Below, piece by piece: positions 8,058-16,653 of a stretch of DNA of 64,000 nucleotides. Both the position numbers and the translations under genes were made by a program. How positions within the stretch are numbered: position 1 is the first letter of the stretch; each line of letters begins with the position of its first letter. Source of the stretch: Bradyrhizobium jicamae (GTDB lineage: Bacteria > Pseudomonadota > Alphaproteobacteria > Rhizobiales > Xanthobacteraceae); NCBI RefSeq assembly GCF_001440395.1, contig NZ_LLXZ01000127.1, positions 13,039 to 77,038 on the forward strand, written 5' to 3'. The notes below the pieces were generated by a model. The model saw only the letters and a list, made by a program, of their open reading frames with translations, did not search any database and was not told the origin of the DNA.

Positions 8058-8264
8058 GCGAACTCTTCCCCTGCCTGATCGCCGTCTCTTAGACCGATCG
8101 GCGGCGGAATGGAATTCGCAACTCGGCTATCCCCTCACATAGCTCCCGAAAAATTGAGCGCGCGCCAGCCCACGGCCATTGGCAAAGCAAATGGCGCGTG
8201 GGCTGGCCTGACATTCGCAGGCGCGGGGGGCAATGGGGGCGAAGCGCGCGCCGGCGAATCAGAT

Positions 8265-8531
8265 TCAGCTGCGCTTCGCGGAAGGCGTCACGTGCTTGAC
8301 CGCGACGTGCGGCCTCGCATGCGTCTTCAGCGCGCCGATGTGCTTGTGGTGGCGATGATGCCGATAGTGCTTGTGATGGCGGCCCATTTTGGCATTGGCG
8401 TTCAGCGCCTTCGATTTGCCCTGCTCCGCCTTGATGACATGCGCCGGCGCACTCTTGCCCGGGGTGCCGGCGAATGCAGGCGCGGCGAGAACGGAAACGG
8501 CAACGAGCGCTGCGGAAATGGTCTTGAGCAT
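8265..8531 (-). CDS. Small His-rich exported protein
   Basis: This 88-residue secreted protein has a clear signal peptide (MLKTISAALVAVSVLAAPAFA) and an excellent ribosome site (AAGGAGATAACC before the ATG). The mature part is basic and holds a dense histidine cluster, with HHKHYRHHRHHKH near residues 52-64. It could bind Ni, Zn, Cu or haem in the periplasm, but this is inferred from composition only. NCBI annotation uses the name 'His-rich protein BRANT' for small Bradyrhizobium proteins of this look; membership is not verified. The frame extends upstream to 8738, but that part has no coding character. Confidence 0.75.
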   Translation of the reverse strand: MLKTISAALVAVSVLAAPAFAGTPGKSAPAHVIKAEQGKSKALNANAKMGRHHKHYRHHRHHKHIGALKTHARPHVAVKHVTPSAKRS

Positions 8532-8819
8532 GGTTATCTCCTTTTCCTTCTCCTTGGGACCCGCGGGCACTTCCGGTCGAACGGCCGGGCCGCCGATCAT
8601 GCAAGCGACGCTAGCGGCCGCGCGCTGAACCCCTCCTGAATCGAGCTTTGGGACTCCGTTCATCTGAATGACATCTTCGTCATGTCCGTTGACGACGGGC
8701 CGCCGGTGAAAATTGGCGGAATCGCGGTGAAAAGGCACCCGGGAATGTTCTCGACCGCCAGGTGTTCACATCAACGGGCTTCGGTGTAGGATCGCCGGGC
8801 CGGCCATCAGGAGAAATGC

Positions 8820-9353
8820 ATGAATAAGTTAGCGATCAGGCTTTTGACTCTCGCAATGTTGTCGCTCACGCTTGCGGCAGCCCCTGTCGTTACCGTCGTT
8901 TACGCTGCGCCCGACAACGATCCACCGCCGCCGCCGAAGAAGAAGAAATCCAGCGAAGTCCGTCCCGGCAGCGAACAGACCGCTTTTGCCGACGGCTATC
9001 GCGCCGCCTACGCCACGATCTATGAGCGCCACGACTATGCTGCGGCGATCGCGCAATTGAAGGCGCTCGGCCACGACGACAGCGCCGCCGTCGCTAACCT
9101 GATCGGCTATTCCTATCGTCAACTCGGCGACTACAAGGTCTCGCAGATCTGGTATGAGCGCGCGCTGAAGGCCGATCCGAACCACGTCAAGACCTGGCAA
9201 TATTATGGCCTGTGGCAGGTCGAACAGGGCAACCGCGATCAGGCACAGTTTCACCTGAACAAGATCGCTCAGCTCACGGGCACCTCGAGCGAAGAATATC
9301 GCTCGCTCGCCGCCGCGCTGGAAAAGGCGCCGGGCACCGGACTGGTTTACTGA
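8820..9353 (+). CDS. Exported TPR-repeat protein
   Basis: This is a 177-residue periplasmic protein with a signal peptide (residues 1-29, ending VVYA before APDNDPP), a Pro/Lys-rich linker (PPPPPKKKK) and about three tetratricopeptide-like helical pairs (residues 60-165). The clearest is AAVANLIGYSYRQLGDYKVSQIWYERALKADPNH. TPR proteins scaffold protein assemblies; no partner is visible here. The ATG has AGGAG seven bases upstream. The gene is followed within 20 bases by a dispersed palindromic repeat and no classical terminator. Confidence 0.82.
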   Translation: MNKLAIRLLTLAMLSLTLAAAPVVTVVYAAPDNDPPPPPKKKKSSEVRPGSEQTAFADGYRAAYATIYERHDYAAAIAQLKALGHDDSAAVANLIGYSYRQLGDYKVSQIWYERALKADPNHVKTWQYYGLWQVEQGNRDQAQFHLNKIAQLTGTSSEEYRSLAAALEKAPGTGLVY

Positions 9354-9369
9354 GGAGTTCGTCTCTCCG

Positions 9370-9454
9370 CGTCATTGCGAGGAGCGAAGCGACGAACCAA
9401 TCCATCTATCCGTTATGCCGTGAAATGGATTGCTTCGCTTCGCTCGCAATGACG
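9370..9454. repeat. Dispersed palindromic repeat, family A
   Basis: An imperfect inverted repeat whose arms begin CGTCATTGCGAGGAGCGAAG and end CTTCGCTCGCAATGACG. A second copy lies at 16435-16521. It can fold into a long hairpin and sits between a plus-strand stop and a minus-strand stop, where REP-like elements often act as transcript ends. Confidence 0.85.
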
Positions 9455-9504
9455 CACACAAACAACTGGCGCAGTTGGAAAACTGCGCCGGTTTTATCTT
9501 GCGC

Positions 9505-11091
9505 TCACTGCATCACCTTCTCGACTTCCGTACGAAACGCCTGGCGTGCGCCGTCGCGCGAATAGAACATGTGGCCGCCGGGATAGACGACGAGTTTCAC
9601 CCGGTCCGATCGCGCAAAGGCGGGCAACTGGTCGAGAATCACCTTCGACGCAAAGTAAGGCGTGGCGAGATCGAACAGCCCGTGGCTGACCAGCAGTTTC
9701 ATTTTCGGGTCGAGCGCCAGAATCTGGCGCACCTGTGAGACCGACTCGGCCGGTCCACGGCCGAAATCCCAGGCCCTGTACACGGCCTCGTTGAGCAGGT
9801 GATACGAACCATCGGGACGCCAGTTGAGCTTGCGCGTGGTGAGATCGACGGCCGCGCTGGTCAGCGGCGCCATCAGGGAATCGCCGGACGGATCGCCGAA
9901 ATGCGAGTAGTTCGAATCCGGATAGGGATCGAGGCCCGAAACCGAGGCGTCGTAACGCCCGGTCACGCGGCCGTTGCTGCGGTCGAACTCCCGGCGGAAT
10001 TCACCGATTTCAAAACGGCCGGCCAGCCTGCGGCTGACCGCCTGATCGATGCCGGTCAACGACGCCACCTTGTCGGCAAGCCGCGTCGTCGCCTCCTTGT
10101 CGGCCTGTCCTTTGACGAGATCGGTCAGAAATTCGCCCTGCGCATAGCGCTCGACGTCGGCAAGATCGGCGCGCGTCACCGGCCTCTTGCCTTCTCCCTT
10201 GGCCTCGCGCGCCACCGCCGCCATGCTCGGCAGCGTGTTCATGTATTGCAGCAGGCTCGAGCCGGAGAAGTCACGGTAGTCGAACAAGGGCGAAACCAGG
10301 ATCAGTCCGCGCACGCCGACGCCCTGCTGGGTCTGCAAATTGCGTACGATTTTCGGTCCGCGAATGCCGCCATAGCTTTCGCCAACGACGAATTTCGGCG
10401 ACTGCAAGCGGTCATATTTTTCCAGCCAGCGCCGGATCACCAGCGCGACGACGCTGACGTCGCCGTCGACAGAGTAAAACCGCTTGCGCGCATCCTCGCC
10501 GGTCGCAACGAAGCGGCTGTAGCCGGTGCCGACGGGATCGATGAAGACGAGATCGGTGAAGTCGAGCCAGGTCTCGGCATTGGGCAACAGATCGGGCGTC
10601 GCCGATGACACCGCGCCCTCGCCCGTGATCGAGACCCGCCAGGGACCGGCCGCGCCGAACTGCAGCCAGGCCGACGACGCGCCCGGGCCACCGTTGAACA
10701 GGAACGTCACCGGCCGACCGGCGCGATCGGCGCCGTCGAGCTGGTAGGAGGTGTAGGCGATATCGGCCTGCGGCTCGCCCTTGTCGTCGAACAGCCGGAT
10801 CGAGCCGGCGGTAGCGGTGAAGTTGAGCGTGCGGCCGGGCAGCGCCAGCGTCTGCCTGGTGGTCGAATCCGGCGGCAGGCGGTGCTGCTCGGCCGCAGAC
10901 GGCGGCGGCGTGGCGGGACCTCGCCCTGCTCCACCCTTCTGGCCCGATGGCGAAGGTGACGGCGTAGCTGCGCCCGGCTGCTGCGAGGTGGGCGAACTCG
11001 CCTCCTCCGCACGCGCGCTACCTACGCAAAAGACAACCAGAAGGATGGCGGCAAGACGCATGGGACGCGCCGCCGTGAAACGAAAAGCCAT
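9505..11091 (-). CDS. S10-family serine carboxypeptidase-like exported peptidase
   Basis: This 528-residue protein is related to serine carboxypeptidases (peptidase S10). A signal peptide follows the initial basic stretch (MRLAAILLVVFCVGSARA) and leads into a long Pro/Ser/Gly-rich linker. The core shows FNGGPGASSAWLQFGAAGP, the S10 oxyanion signature, the nucleophile elbow GESYGG, a late Asp in DLATPYF and the catalytic His in PGGHMFY, so all triad positions are present. It probably trims peptides from their C-terminus in the periplasm. The ATG at 11091 is chosen for its AGGGAGC ribosome site; the frame is open to 11181. It is convergent with the TPR gene across a palindromic repeat. Confidence 0.88.
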   Translation of the reverse strand: MAFRFTAARPMRLAAILLVVFCVGSARAEEASSPTSQQPGAATPSPSPSGQKGGAGRGPATPPPSAAEQHRLPPDSTTRQTLALPGRTLNFTATAGSIRLFDDKGEPQADIAYTSYQLDGADRAGRPVTFLFNGGPGASSAWLQFGAAGPWRVSITGEGAVSSATPDLLPNAETWLDFTDLVFIDPVGTGYSRFVATGEDARKRFYSVDGDVSVVALVIRRWLEKYDRLQSPKFVVGESYGGIRGPKIVRNLQTQQGVGVRGLILVSPLFDYRDFSGSSLLQYMNTLPSMAAVAREAKGEGKRPVTRADLADVERYAQGEFLTDLVKGQADKEATTRLADKVASLTGIDQAVSRRLAGRFEIGEFRREFDRSNGRVTGRYDASVSGLDPYPDSNYSHFGDPSGDSLMAPLTSAAVDLTTRKLNWRPDGSYHLLNEAVYRAWDFGRGPAESVSQVRQILALDPKMKLLVSHGLFDLATPYFASKVILDQLPAFARSDRVKLVVYPGGHMFYSRDGARQAFRTEVEKVMQ

Positions 11092-11383
11092 GCCATTGCT
11101 CCCTGCGCGCGCCCCGCTATTCAACCGCGTCCAGCGGATTCTGACGCAAGACTGCGACAATGGAGCGGTGGTGCACAACACGGAGAAACCTCCCCGAAAA
11201 TCACAATCCCGACAGCATCCCGTGAGAAACTGGTCGCTACGTCCGCTGGTTGTCCCCGCCGGCCGTTAGGTGCTATCGGTCGGTTCCCCGGGCGTATTTG
11301 CGGGGTATTTTTGATCCATACATGAAACCATTCTGGCGCTGGCACGACTAATGAACCTGCGCTTTTCAATGGGGTCCCAAAAG

Positions 11384-12055
11384 ATGAAACCTACGATCGC
11401 TGTCTGTCTCGGCCTGCTGGCGCTGGCTTCTCCGGCGTTGGCCCAATCGCCGGTCGCAGTCGTCGAAGACGTTCAGGGCAAGGTTACCGGCGCCGAGTTC
11501 ATGGATTATGTGACGCCCAAGGCCGTGATCAAGATCGCCGACGGCGGCTCCGTCATTCTCAGCTACCTGAAATCATGCCGGCGCGAGACGATCAGTGGCG
11601 CCGGCACCGTCGTCGTCGGCACCGAGGAGAGCGCCGTTCACCTCGCCGACGTCAAGGCCGAGAAGACCAATTGCGATGCCAACCAGGCGAACGTGACGAC
11701 GCGGGAGACCAGCGGCGTCGCCGCCACCGTGCTGCGCAGCGTCGACGCCAACAAGGCGGCGTCCTTGCCGCAGCCGCAGCTCACGCTTTACGGCGCCTCG
11801 CCGTTGGTGGAGGCCAAGGGACGCGGCAAGCTGGTCATTCGCCGCCTCGACGTGCCGGATGAGCGTCAGGAGATCAGTCTGGGCGGCACGCAGCTCAAGG
11901 GACGGTTCGTCGACTTCGCCAGCGAAAACGTCGCGCTCGCGCCTGGCGGCCTCTACGCCGCTTCGTTCAAGTCGTCGAAGATCGTGTTCCGCGTCGATGA
12001 GCAGGCCAAGCCTGGCGCGACGCCCATTGTCGGCCGTCTGCTGCGGATGGAATAG
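11384..12055 (+). CDS. Exported FecR-like domain protein
   Basis: This 223-residue protein has a signal peptide (MKPTIAVCLGLLALASPALA). The mature part starts with a segment like FecR-type domains (VAVVEDVQGKVTG, then IKIADGGSVILSYL and ISGAGTVVVG), which are beta-rich periplasmic signal or ligand-binding modules. Two cysteines (SCRRE, TNCDAN) may pair. The gene lies 19 bases before a CHASE2-type adenylate cyclase and is probably co-transcribed with it, so it may be the periplasmic partner of that sensor. The start at 11384 gives a clean leader; an ATG at 11351 adds eleven residues. Confidence 0.72.
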   Translation: MKPTIAVCLGLLALASPALAQSPVAVVEDVQGKVTGAEFMDYVTPKAVIKIADGGSVILSYLKSCRRETISGAGTVVVGTEESAVHLADVKAEKTNCDANQANVTTRETSGVAATVLRSVDANKAASLPQPQLTLYGASPLVEAKGRGKLVIRRLDVPDERQEISLGGTQLKGRFVDFASENVALAPGGLYAASFKSSKIVFRVDEQAKPGATPIVGRLLRME

Positions 12056-12074
12056 GCGTGCCGGACCTTCCAGC

Positions 12075-14234
12075 TTGAGGATACGGCGCAGCGCGCGCAA
12101 CAGGATGGCGATCGCGGCCATCGCGCTGATTTGCGCCGCCGCGTCGGTTTCGCCCGCGGCCCGGCCGATCCGCGGGCTCTCCATCGATATCCTCACCGCA
12201 CTGCGCTGGGATGTGTTCGGCCGAAGGCAGGATCCAGCCGCGTCGCCGGCGGTCGTCGTCGCGATGGACGAGGAGAGCCTGCGCACCGCCCCGTTCAACG
12301 ACGCGCCGATGCTGACATGGACCGGCGAGATCGGCCGCGTGCTGTCGGCGACGCTCGAAGGCGGCGCCAAGGTCGCAGGCTTCGACATGGTGATCCCGAA
12401 ATCGATCGAGCAGTCGGAGATACCGTTCGGCGAAGGCACGCTCGGCGAGAAGGTCCGCGGATTCGACCGCGACTTTCTTCGCGCGTTGGCCGGTGCGTCG
12501 GCGAACGGCAAGGTGGTGTTGGGAGAGGTCCTCGGCGGCAACCAGCCGGTCCGGCCGTCGCCGGGACAGCGCGTCGCGGTTCGCCAGCAGCAGAACATCC
12601 GCCCCCTCAACGTCCACATCGACAGCGACGATATCCTGCGGCGCATGCCGCTGAGTTTTGCCGTCAACGACACGAGGGTGCCCACGATGGCGGTCGAGCT
12701 GGCCTCGCGGGCGCTGGGCGCGGCACCCGAATTCGACGAGCGCGGCAGGCTGACGCTGGCCGGTTACCAGGTTCCGGGCCGTGTACCCAATACGATGACG
12801 CTGAATTTCGAAGGCGGCGGCGACGATATTCCGACCTTCACCTTTGCCGATCTGCGGGCCTGCGCCGTCAAGAACGACAAGGATTATTTCCGGCGCTGGT
12901 TCGCCGGCAAGGTGGTGATCTTCGGCACCGTGCTCGACATCGAGGACCGCCGCTTCACCTCCAAGCGTTTTGCCACCGGCATCGAAGGCGCGCGCGTCCC
13001 GCGCTGCACGACTGAGAGCACGCCGGTCGTAGCCAGCTTCAAGAAGAGCATGATCGCAGGCGTCTATATCCATGCCACGGCGGTCAACAACCTGATCATG
13101 CGCAATGGCGTGATCGAACCCGGTCCGATCCCCCGCCTGCTGATCGCGACGCTCGTTGCCGCGCTCGCCGCGGCGGCCGCCTGGCGGTTTCGGCCGGTTA
13201 TCGCGTTCGCAGCCTGGACCGGCATGATGATGCTTGGCGTGGCGGTTGCGACCATCGCCTTCAACCACGCGCTGGCGCTGCCGGTGGTCGAGCCGTTCCT
13301 GGCAAGCCTAGCCGCGTTGTCCGCCACCATCGGCTTCCGCTTCGTCGTCGCCGACAAGGACCGCCGCCTCTTGCAAAAGAGCTTTGCGCTCTATCTCGCC
13401 CCGCACGTCATCAACCGCATGCTGTCGTCGAGCAAATTGCCGGAGCTCGGCGGCGAGACCCGCAACGTGACGGTGTTCTTTTCCGACATCGAAGGGTTTT
13501 CGCTGATCGCGGAAAAGATGTCGCCCGACGGCCTGATGGAGCTGATGAACGAATATCTGTCGGCGATGACCGACGTCATCGAGAGCCATGGCGGCTATGT
13601 CGATAAATATATCGGCGACTCCGTCGTGGCGGTGTTCGGCGCGCCGGCCGACGATCCCGATCATGCCGCCAACGCGGCGCGCGCTGCGCTGGATTGCTGC
13701 AAGCAGCTTGCCGAGCTCAACGCGTCTTCTCCACTCTTCCAGGGATACAAACTGGCGCAGCGGATCGGCATCAATTCCGGCGAGGCGCTGGTCGGCAATT
13801 TCGGATCGCGGCGCCGCTTCAACTACTCGGTGATGAGCGACGCCGTGAACCTGGCGTCGCGGCTGGAGGGCGCCAACAAGTTCTACGGCACCACCGTGAT
13901 CGCTTCGGAGACCACGGTTGCGCTGGCCGGAGAGACCTTCGCCTGGCGCGAACTCGACGCCATCAGGGTCAAGGGACGCACCCAGGCACTGAAAATCTAC
14001 CAGTTGCTGGCGCTGGAGGCCGGGCTGACGCCCGCGCAGCGGACGTTGATCGCCAACTATGCCAACGGGCTGGCGCACTGGCGGGCCCGCGAATTCGAGC
14101 GCGCCGCCGAGTGTTTCGGCCGATCGGCCGATATCGACCGCCCGGCGGCGCTGTTTGCCGCGCGGGCCCGGGAATTGGCCCTAAACCCGCCGGGCCCGGA
14201 CTGGGACCCGATCCGGACCTTGCAGGAAAAATGA
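12075..14234 (+). CDS. CHASE2-domain adenylate/guanylate cyclase
   Basis: This is a membrane class III nucleotide cyclase of about 720 residues. The N-terminal membrane segment (MAIAAIALICAAASV) leads into an extracytoplasmic CHASE2 sensor (about 30-350; AVVVAMDEESL, GGAKVAGFDMVIPK). Two or three membrane spans follow (LLIATLVAALAAAAAWRF and next), then the cyclase domain (about 430-640). Catalytic features are intact: metal Asp in FFSDIEGFS, the Lys in GGYVDKYIGDS with the second Asp, and Asn/Arg in SDAVNLASRLE. It should make cAMP in response to an envelope signal. The start is uncertain: TTG 12075 keeps a basic RRSARNR before the first span, while ATG 12105 starts at the span. The upstream FecR-like gene is 19 bases away. 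Confidence 0.9.
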   Translation: MRIRRSARNRMAIAAIALICAAASVSPAARPIRGLSIDILTALRWDVFGRRQDPAASPAVVVAMDEESLRTAPFNDAPMLTWTGEIGRVLSATLEGGAKVAGFDMVIPKSIEQSEIPFGEGTLGEKVRGFDRDFLRALAGASANGKVVLGEVLGGNQPVRPSPGQRVAVRQQQNIRPLNVHIDSDDILRRMPLSFAVNDTRVPTMAVELASRALGAAPEFDERGRLTLAGYQVPGRVPNTMTLNFEGGGDDIPTFTFADLRACAVKNDKDYFRRWFAGKVVIFGTVLDIEDRRFTSKRFATGIEGARVPRCTTESTPVVASFKKSMIAGVYIHATAVNNLIMRNGVIEPGPIPRLLIATLVAALAAAAAWRFRPVIAFAAWTGMMMLGVAVATIAFNHALALPVVEPFLASLAALSATIGFRFVVADKDRRLLQKSFALYLAPHVINRMLSSSKLPELGGETRNVTVFFSDIEGFSLIAEKMSPDGLMELMNEYLSAMTDVIESHGGYVDKYIGDSVVAVFGAPADDPDHAANAARAALDCCKQLAELNASSPLFQGYKLAQRIGINSGEALVGNFGSRRRFNYSVMSDAVNLASRLEGANKFYGTTVIASETTVALAGETFAWRELDAIRVKGRTQALKIYQLLALEAGLTPAQRTLIANYANGLAHWRAREFERAAECFGRSADIDRPAALFAARARELALNPPGPDWDPIRTLQEK

Positions 14235-14357
14235 CGTCCGATGACCGCCGGTTTACGTTACCGGCGCGAAAGAGCGCTCCGGACATCTCGACAAGCCCCG
14301 ACAAGGTGTATAGACGAGCGCGGCGCAATCCGGCGCCAGCTATGAGTTCGTCGTCCG

Positions 14358-15137
14358 ATGGCCACTTCCAAGCGATACGACCGGATCGCCTTCGTCGCGA
14401 GCGCAAGCGCCGAGGCGCAGGCAGCGCTGGCGCAACTGACCAAGCTTTACGGCAAACATGCTGCCGCCGATGCCGACGTCGTGGTGGCGCTCGGCGGCGA
14501 CGGGTTGATGCTGCAGACGCTGCACACCCATATGCGCTCGGGCAAGCCGATCTACGGCATGCATCGCGGCACCGTCGGCTTCCTGATGAACGAATTCACC
14601 ACGCATGATCTGCACACGCGGCTGGCGGCGGCGAAGGAATCGCTGATCAACCCGCTGCTGATGCGCGCCACCGACGTGCATGGCGCGGTGCATCTGCATC
14701 ACGCCATCAACGAGGTCGCGCTGTTCCGCCAGACCAACCAGGCCGCACATTTGCGCATCCTGATCGACGAACACGAGCGGATGGCGGAGTTGATCGCCGA
14801 CGGCATCCTGGTGGCGACGCCGGCAGGCTCGACCGCCTACAATCTTTCCGCACAAGGCCCGATCCTGCCGATCAACGCCGCGCTGCTGGCGCTGACCCCG
14901 ATCAGCGCGTTCCGGCCGAGGCGCTGGCGCGGCGCCCTGCTCCCGAACTCCGCCTTCGTGGTGATCGAGGTGCTTGAGGGCGAAAAGCGCCCGGTCGCCG
15001 CCGCCGCCGACCATGACGACGTGCGCGACGTCCGCCGTGTCGAGGTGCTCTCGGACAAGACGATCTCGATGCGGATGCTGTTCGACCCCGGTCACAGCCT
15101 CGAGGAACGCATTTTGCGCGAGCAGTTCGGGTCCTGA
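14358..15137 (+). CDS. nadK: NAD kinase
   Basis: This 259-residue cytoplasmic enzyme phosphorylates NAD to NADP. The hallmark GGDG motif is present in VVVALGGDGLMLQTLH, followed by the second NAD-kinase signature (YGMHRGTVGFLMNEF) and the Gly/Thr-rich LVATPAGSTAYNLSAQGPI. The length is normal for the short alphaproteobacterial type. The ATG at 14358 directly begins the family N-terminus (ATSKRYDRIAFVAS). It stands 123 bases after the cyclase gene and 138 before a response-regulator gene, without obvious operon links. Confidence 0.95.
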   Translation: MATSKRYDRIAFVASASAEAQAALAQLTKLYGKHAAADADVVVALGGDGLMLQTLHTHMRSGKPIYGMHRGTVGFLMNEFTTHDLHTRLAAAKESLINPLLMRATDVHGAVHLHHAINEVALFRQTNQAAHLRILIDEHERMAELIADGILVATPAGSTAYNLSAQGPILPINAALLALTPISAFRPRRWRGALLPNSAFVVIEVLEGEKRPVAAAADHDDVRDVRRVEVLSDKTISMRMLFDPGHSLEERILREQFGS

Positions 15138-15275
15138 CGCCATCGGGCGTGGAACTGAATCTCTCTCTGAAAATGGCGCCCTACGAGGCTAATCGGCCCG
15201 CTTCGCAACCATTCCTTAACGGCCGCCGCGATATGGTTAACGCCAGTATACCGTTTTGCTGGGCCGGGCCGGACC

Positions 15276-15821
15276 ATGTATCGCATCGACTTCAACAAGC
15301 TGCGATTTCTGATTTGCGACGACAATCCGCATATGCGCCGCATCCTGCGGACGCTTTTGCATTCGTTCGGCGCACGCGAGGTCTATGAGGCCGAGGACGG
15401 CGCCACCGCGCTCGAAATGTACAGCCACTACGTGCCCGACATCGTCATCACCGACTGGGCGATGCCGATCTTCGACGGCCTCGAACTGGCGCAGATGATC
15501 CGGCAGCCGGAATCCAAGGGCAATCCCTACGCGCCGATCATCATGCTGACCGGCCATTCGGAGAAGCGGCGCGTGACGGTCGCGCGCGATGCCGGCGTCA
15601 CCGAGTTTCTGGCCAAGCCGATTTCGGCCAAGGGCCTCTATCAGCGTATCCTCAACGTCGTCGCCAGCCCGCGTCCCTTCATCAAGACCAAGACCTATTT
15701 CGGCCCGGACCGGCGGCGCAACACCACCAACACCTATATCGGCCCGGAGCGCCGCGTCGGCGGCGAGGTGGAAGTGATGCAGCAGCCGTCGCTGCTCGAC
15801 AAAGCGCGTTCGAACGTCTAG
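15276..15821 (+). CDS. CheY-like single-domain response regulator
   Basis: This 181-residue protein has a receiver domain over residues 8-125. It carries acidic residues D15/D16, the phospho-acceptor D60 (IVITDWAMP), T92 (MLTGHS) and K114 (FLAKPIS), all as expected for a phosphorylatable receiver. There is no DNA-binding domain; instead a short tail carries two GPxRR motifs (FGPDRRR, IGPERR), typical of alphaproteobacterial single-domain regulators linked to motility or cell-cycle phosphorelays. The next gene, 21 bases downstream, is an Hpt protein, so the two are likely phosphotransfer partners. ATGGTTAA (TTAACCAT on the other strand, a CtrA half-site-like octamer) lies 36 bases upstream. 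Confidence 0.9.
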   Translation: MYRIDFNKLRFLICDDNPHMRRILRTLLHSFGAREVYEAEDGATALEMYSHYVPDIVITDWAMPIFDGLELAQMIRQPESKGNPYAPIIMLTGHSEKRRVTVARDAGVTEFLAKPISAKGLYQRILNVVASPRPFIKTKTYFGPDRRRNTTNTYIGPERRVGGEVEVMQQPSLLDKARSNV

Positions 15822-15842
15822 CGCGACCCTGGGGAGACCATC

Positions 15843-16421
15843 ATGGCGAAAGAAAAGCCCGGGACGATACAGGTCAAATCGTTTGCCGATCACCACGTGA
15901 TCACGCAGCCCAATCCGCTACGCAAGGTGCTGCTGCGCGTACCCGAATCCGATCTCGACGATCCCGTCGGCCGCGCGGAAAAGGCGCTTGCGGGGCTGTC
16001 CGGCGAATTCAAGACCTGGATGGCGATCGAGGCCGACCGGCTCTCGGCCGCGCATGCGGTCATCCTCCGCGACGGATTCACCGTCGACAACCGCGAAGAA
16101 CTGTTTCGCGCCGCCCATGACATCAAGGGCGACGCCGCCACTTTCGGCTTCCCTTCCGCGGGCGCTGCCGCTGAAAGCTTGTGCCGCATCATCGAGCACG
16201 CGCCCGACCTCGATCAGGTCCCACCCGAGCTGATCACCCACCACATCAACGCCATTCAGGCGATCGTGCGCGAGCGCACCAAGCTCGACACCGCCGCAAC
16301 GGCGAGCAAGCTCAGCAAGCAACTCCGCGGCGTCGCGGACGAATTTTTGCTGAAGGTCAACCGCGACCGCCCCGAGCATCTCGAAGCGATCCTGGCGCCG
16401 AGCATCGTGCCGGCGGAGTAA
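15843..16421 (+). CDS. Histidine phosphotransfer (Hpt) domain protein
   Basis: This is a 192-residue cytoplasmic phosphorelay protein. The four-helix Hpt signature lies in the middle, with H92 in RAAHDIKGDAATFGF as the phospho-accepting histidine, followed by a helix with CRIIEHAP. The N-terminal 50 residues are extended. The ATG has GGGGAGA eight bases upstream and lies 21 bases after the response-regulator stop, so the pair forms an operon. Hpt-receiver pairs shuttle phosphate from hybrid kinases to downstream regulators. No kinase is encoded in the window. A dispersed palindromic repeat begins 13 bases after the stop. Confidence 0.88.
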   Translation: MAKEKPGTIQVKSFADHHVITQPNPLRKVLLRVPESDLDDPVGRAEKALAGLSGEFKTWMAIEADRLSAAHAVILRDGFTVDNREELFRAAHDIKGDAATFGFPSAGAAAESLCRIIEHAPDLDQVPPELITHHINAIQAIVRERTKLDTAATASKLSKQLRGVADEFLLKVNRDRPEHLEAILAPSIVPAE

Positions 16422-16434
16422 GCAGCTCCCTCCC

Positions 16435-16521
16435 CGTCATTGCGAGGACCGTAAGCGACGAAGCAATCCATCGCGCCGCATATGCGGAACGATGGATTGC
16501 TTCGCTTCGCTCGCAATGACG
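16435..16521. repeat. Dispersed palindromic repeat, family A (second copy)
   Basis: The arms CGTCATTGCGAGG and CGCTCGCAATGACG match the copy at 9370-9454, and the inner arms also pair (GAAGCAATCCATCG / CGATGGATTGCTTCG). It lies directly after the Hpt gene. Confidence 0.88.
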
Positions 16522-16554
16522 TTGAAACAGAGAACTACGCCGCGGCCAGAAAAC

Positions 16555-16641
16555 GTAGGGTGGGCAAAGGCGCGCTTGCGCTGTGCCCACCATTCTTGCG
16601 CTGCTAGAAATGGTGGGCACGCTTCGCTCTGCCCACCCTAC
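16555..16641. repeat. Dispersed palindromic repeat, family B
   Basis: An inverted repeat has outer arms GTAGGGTGGGCAAAG and CTCTGCCCACCCTAC and inner arms GTGCCCACCATT and AATGGTGGGCAC. It folds into one long hairpin between convergent genes and lies 34 bases from a family A copy. Confidence 0.88.
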
Positions 16642-16653
16642 AAATTTCGAGTC

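Noticed and set aside
11573..13268. Long minus-strand frames (about 370 and 433 codons) opposite the CHASE2 cyclase
   Set aside because: They lie antisense to a gene with complete domain motifs, have Arg/Asp-rich composition typical of GC-rich mirror frames, and show no family features or ribosome sites.
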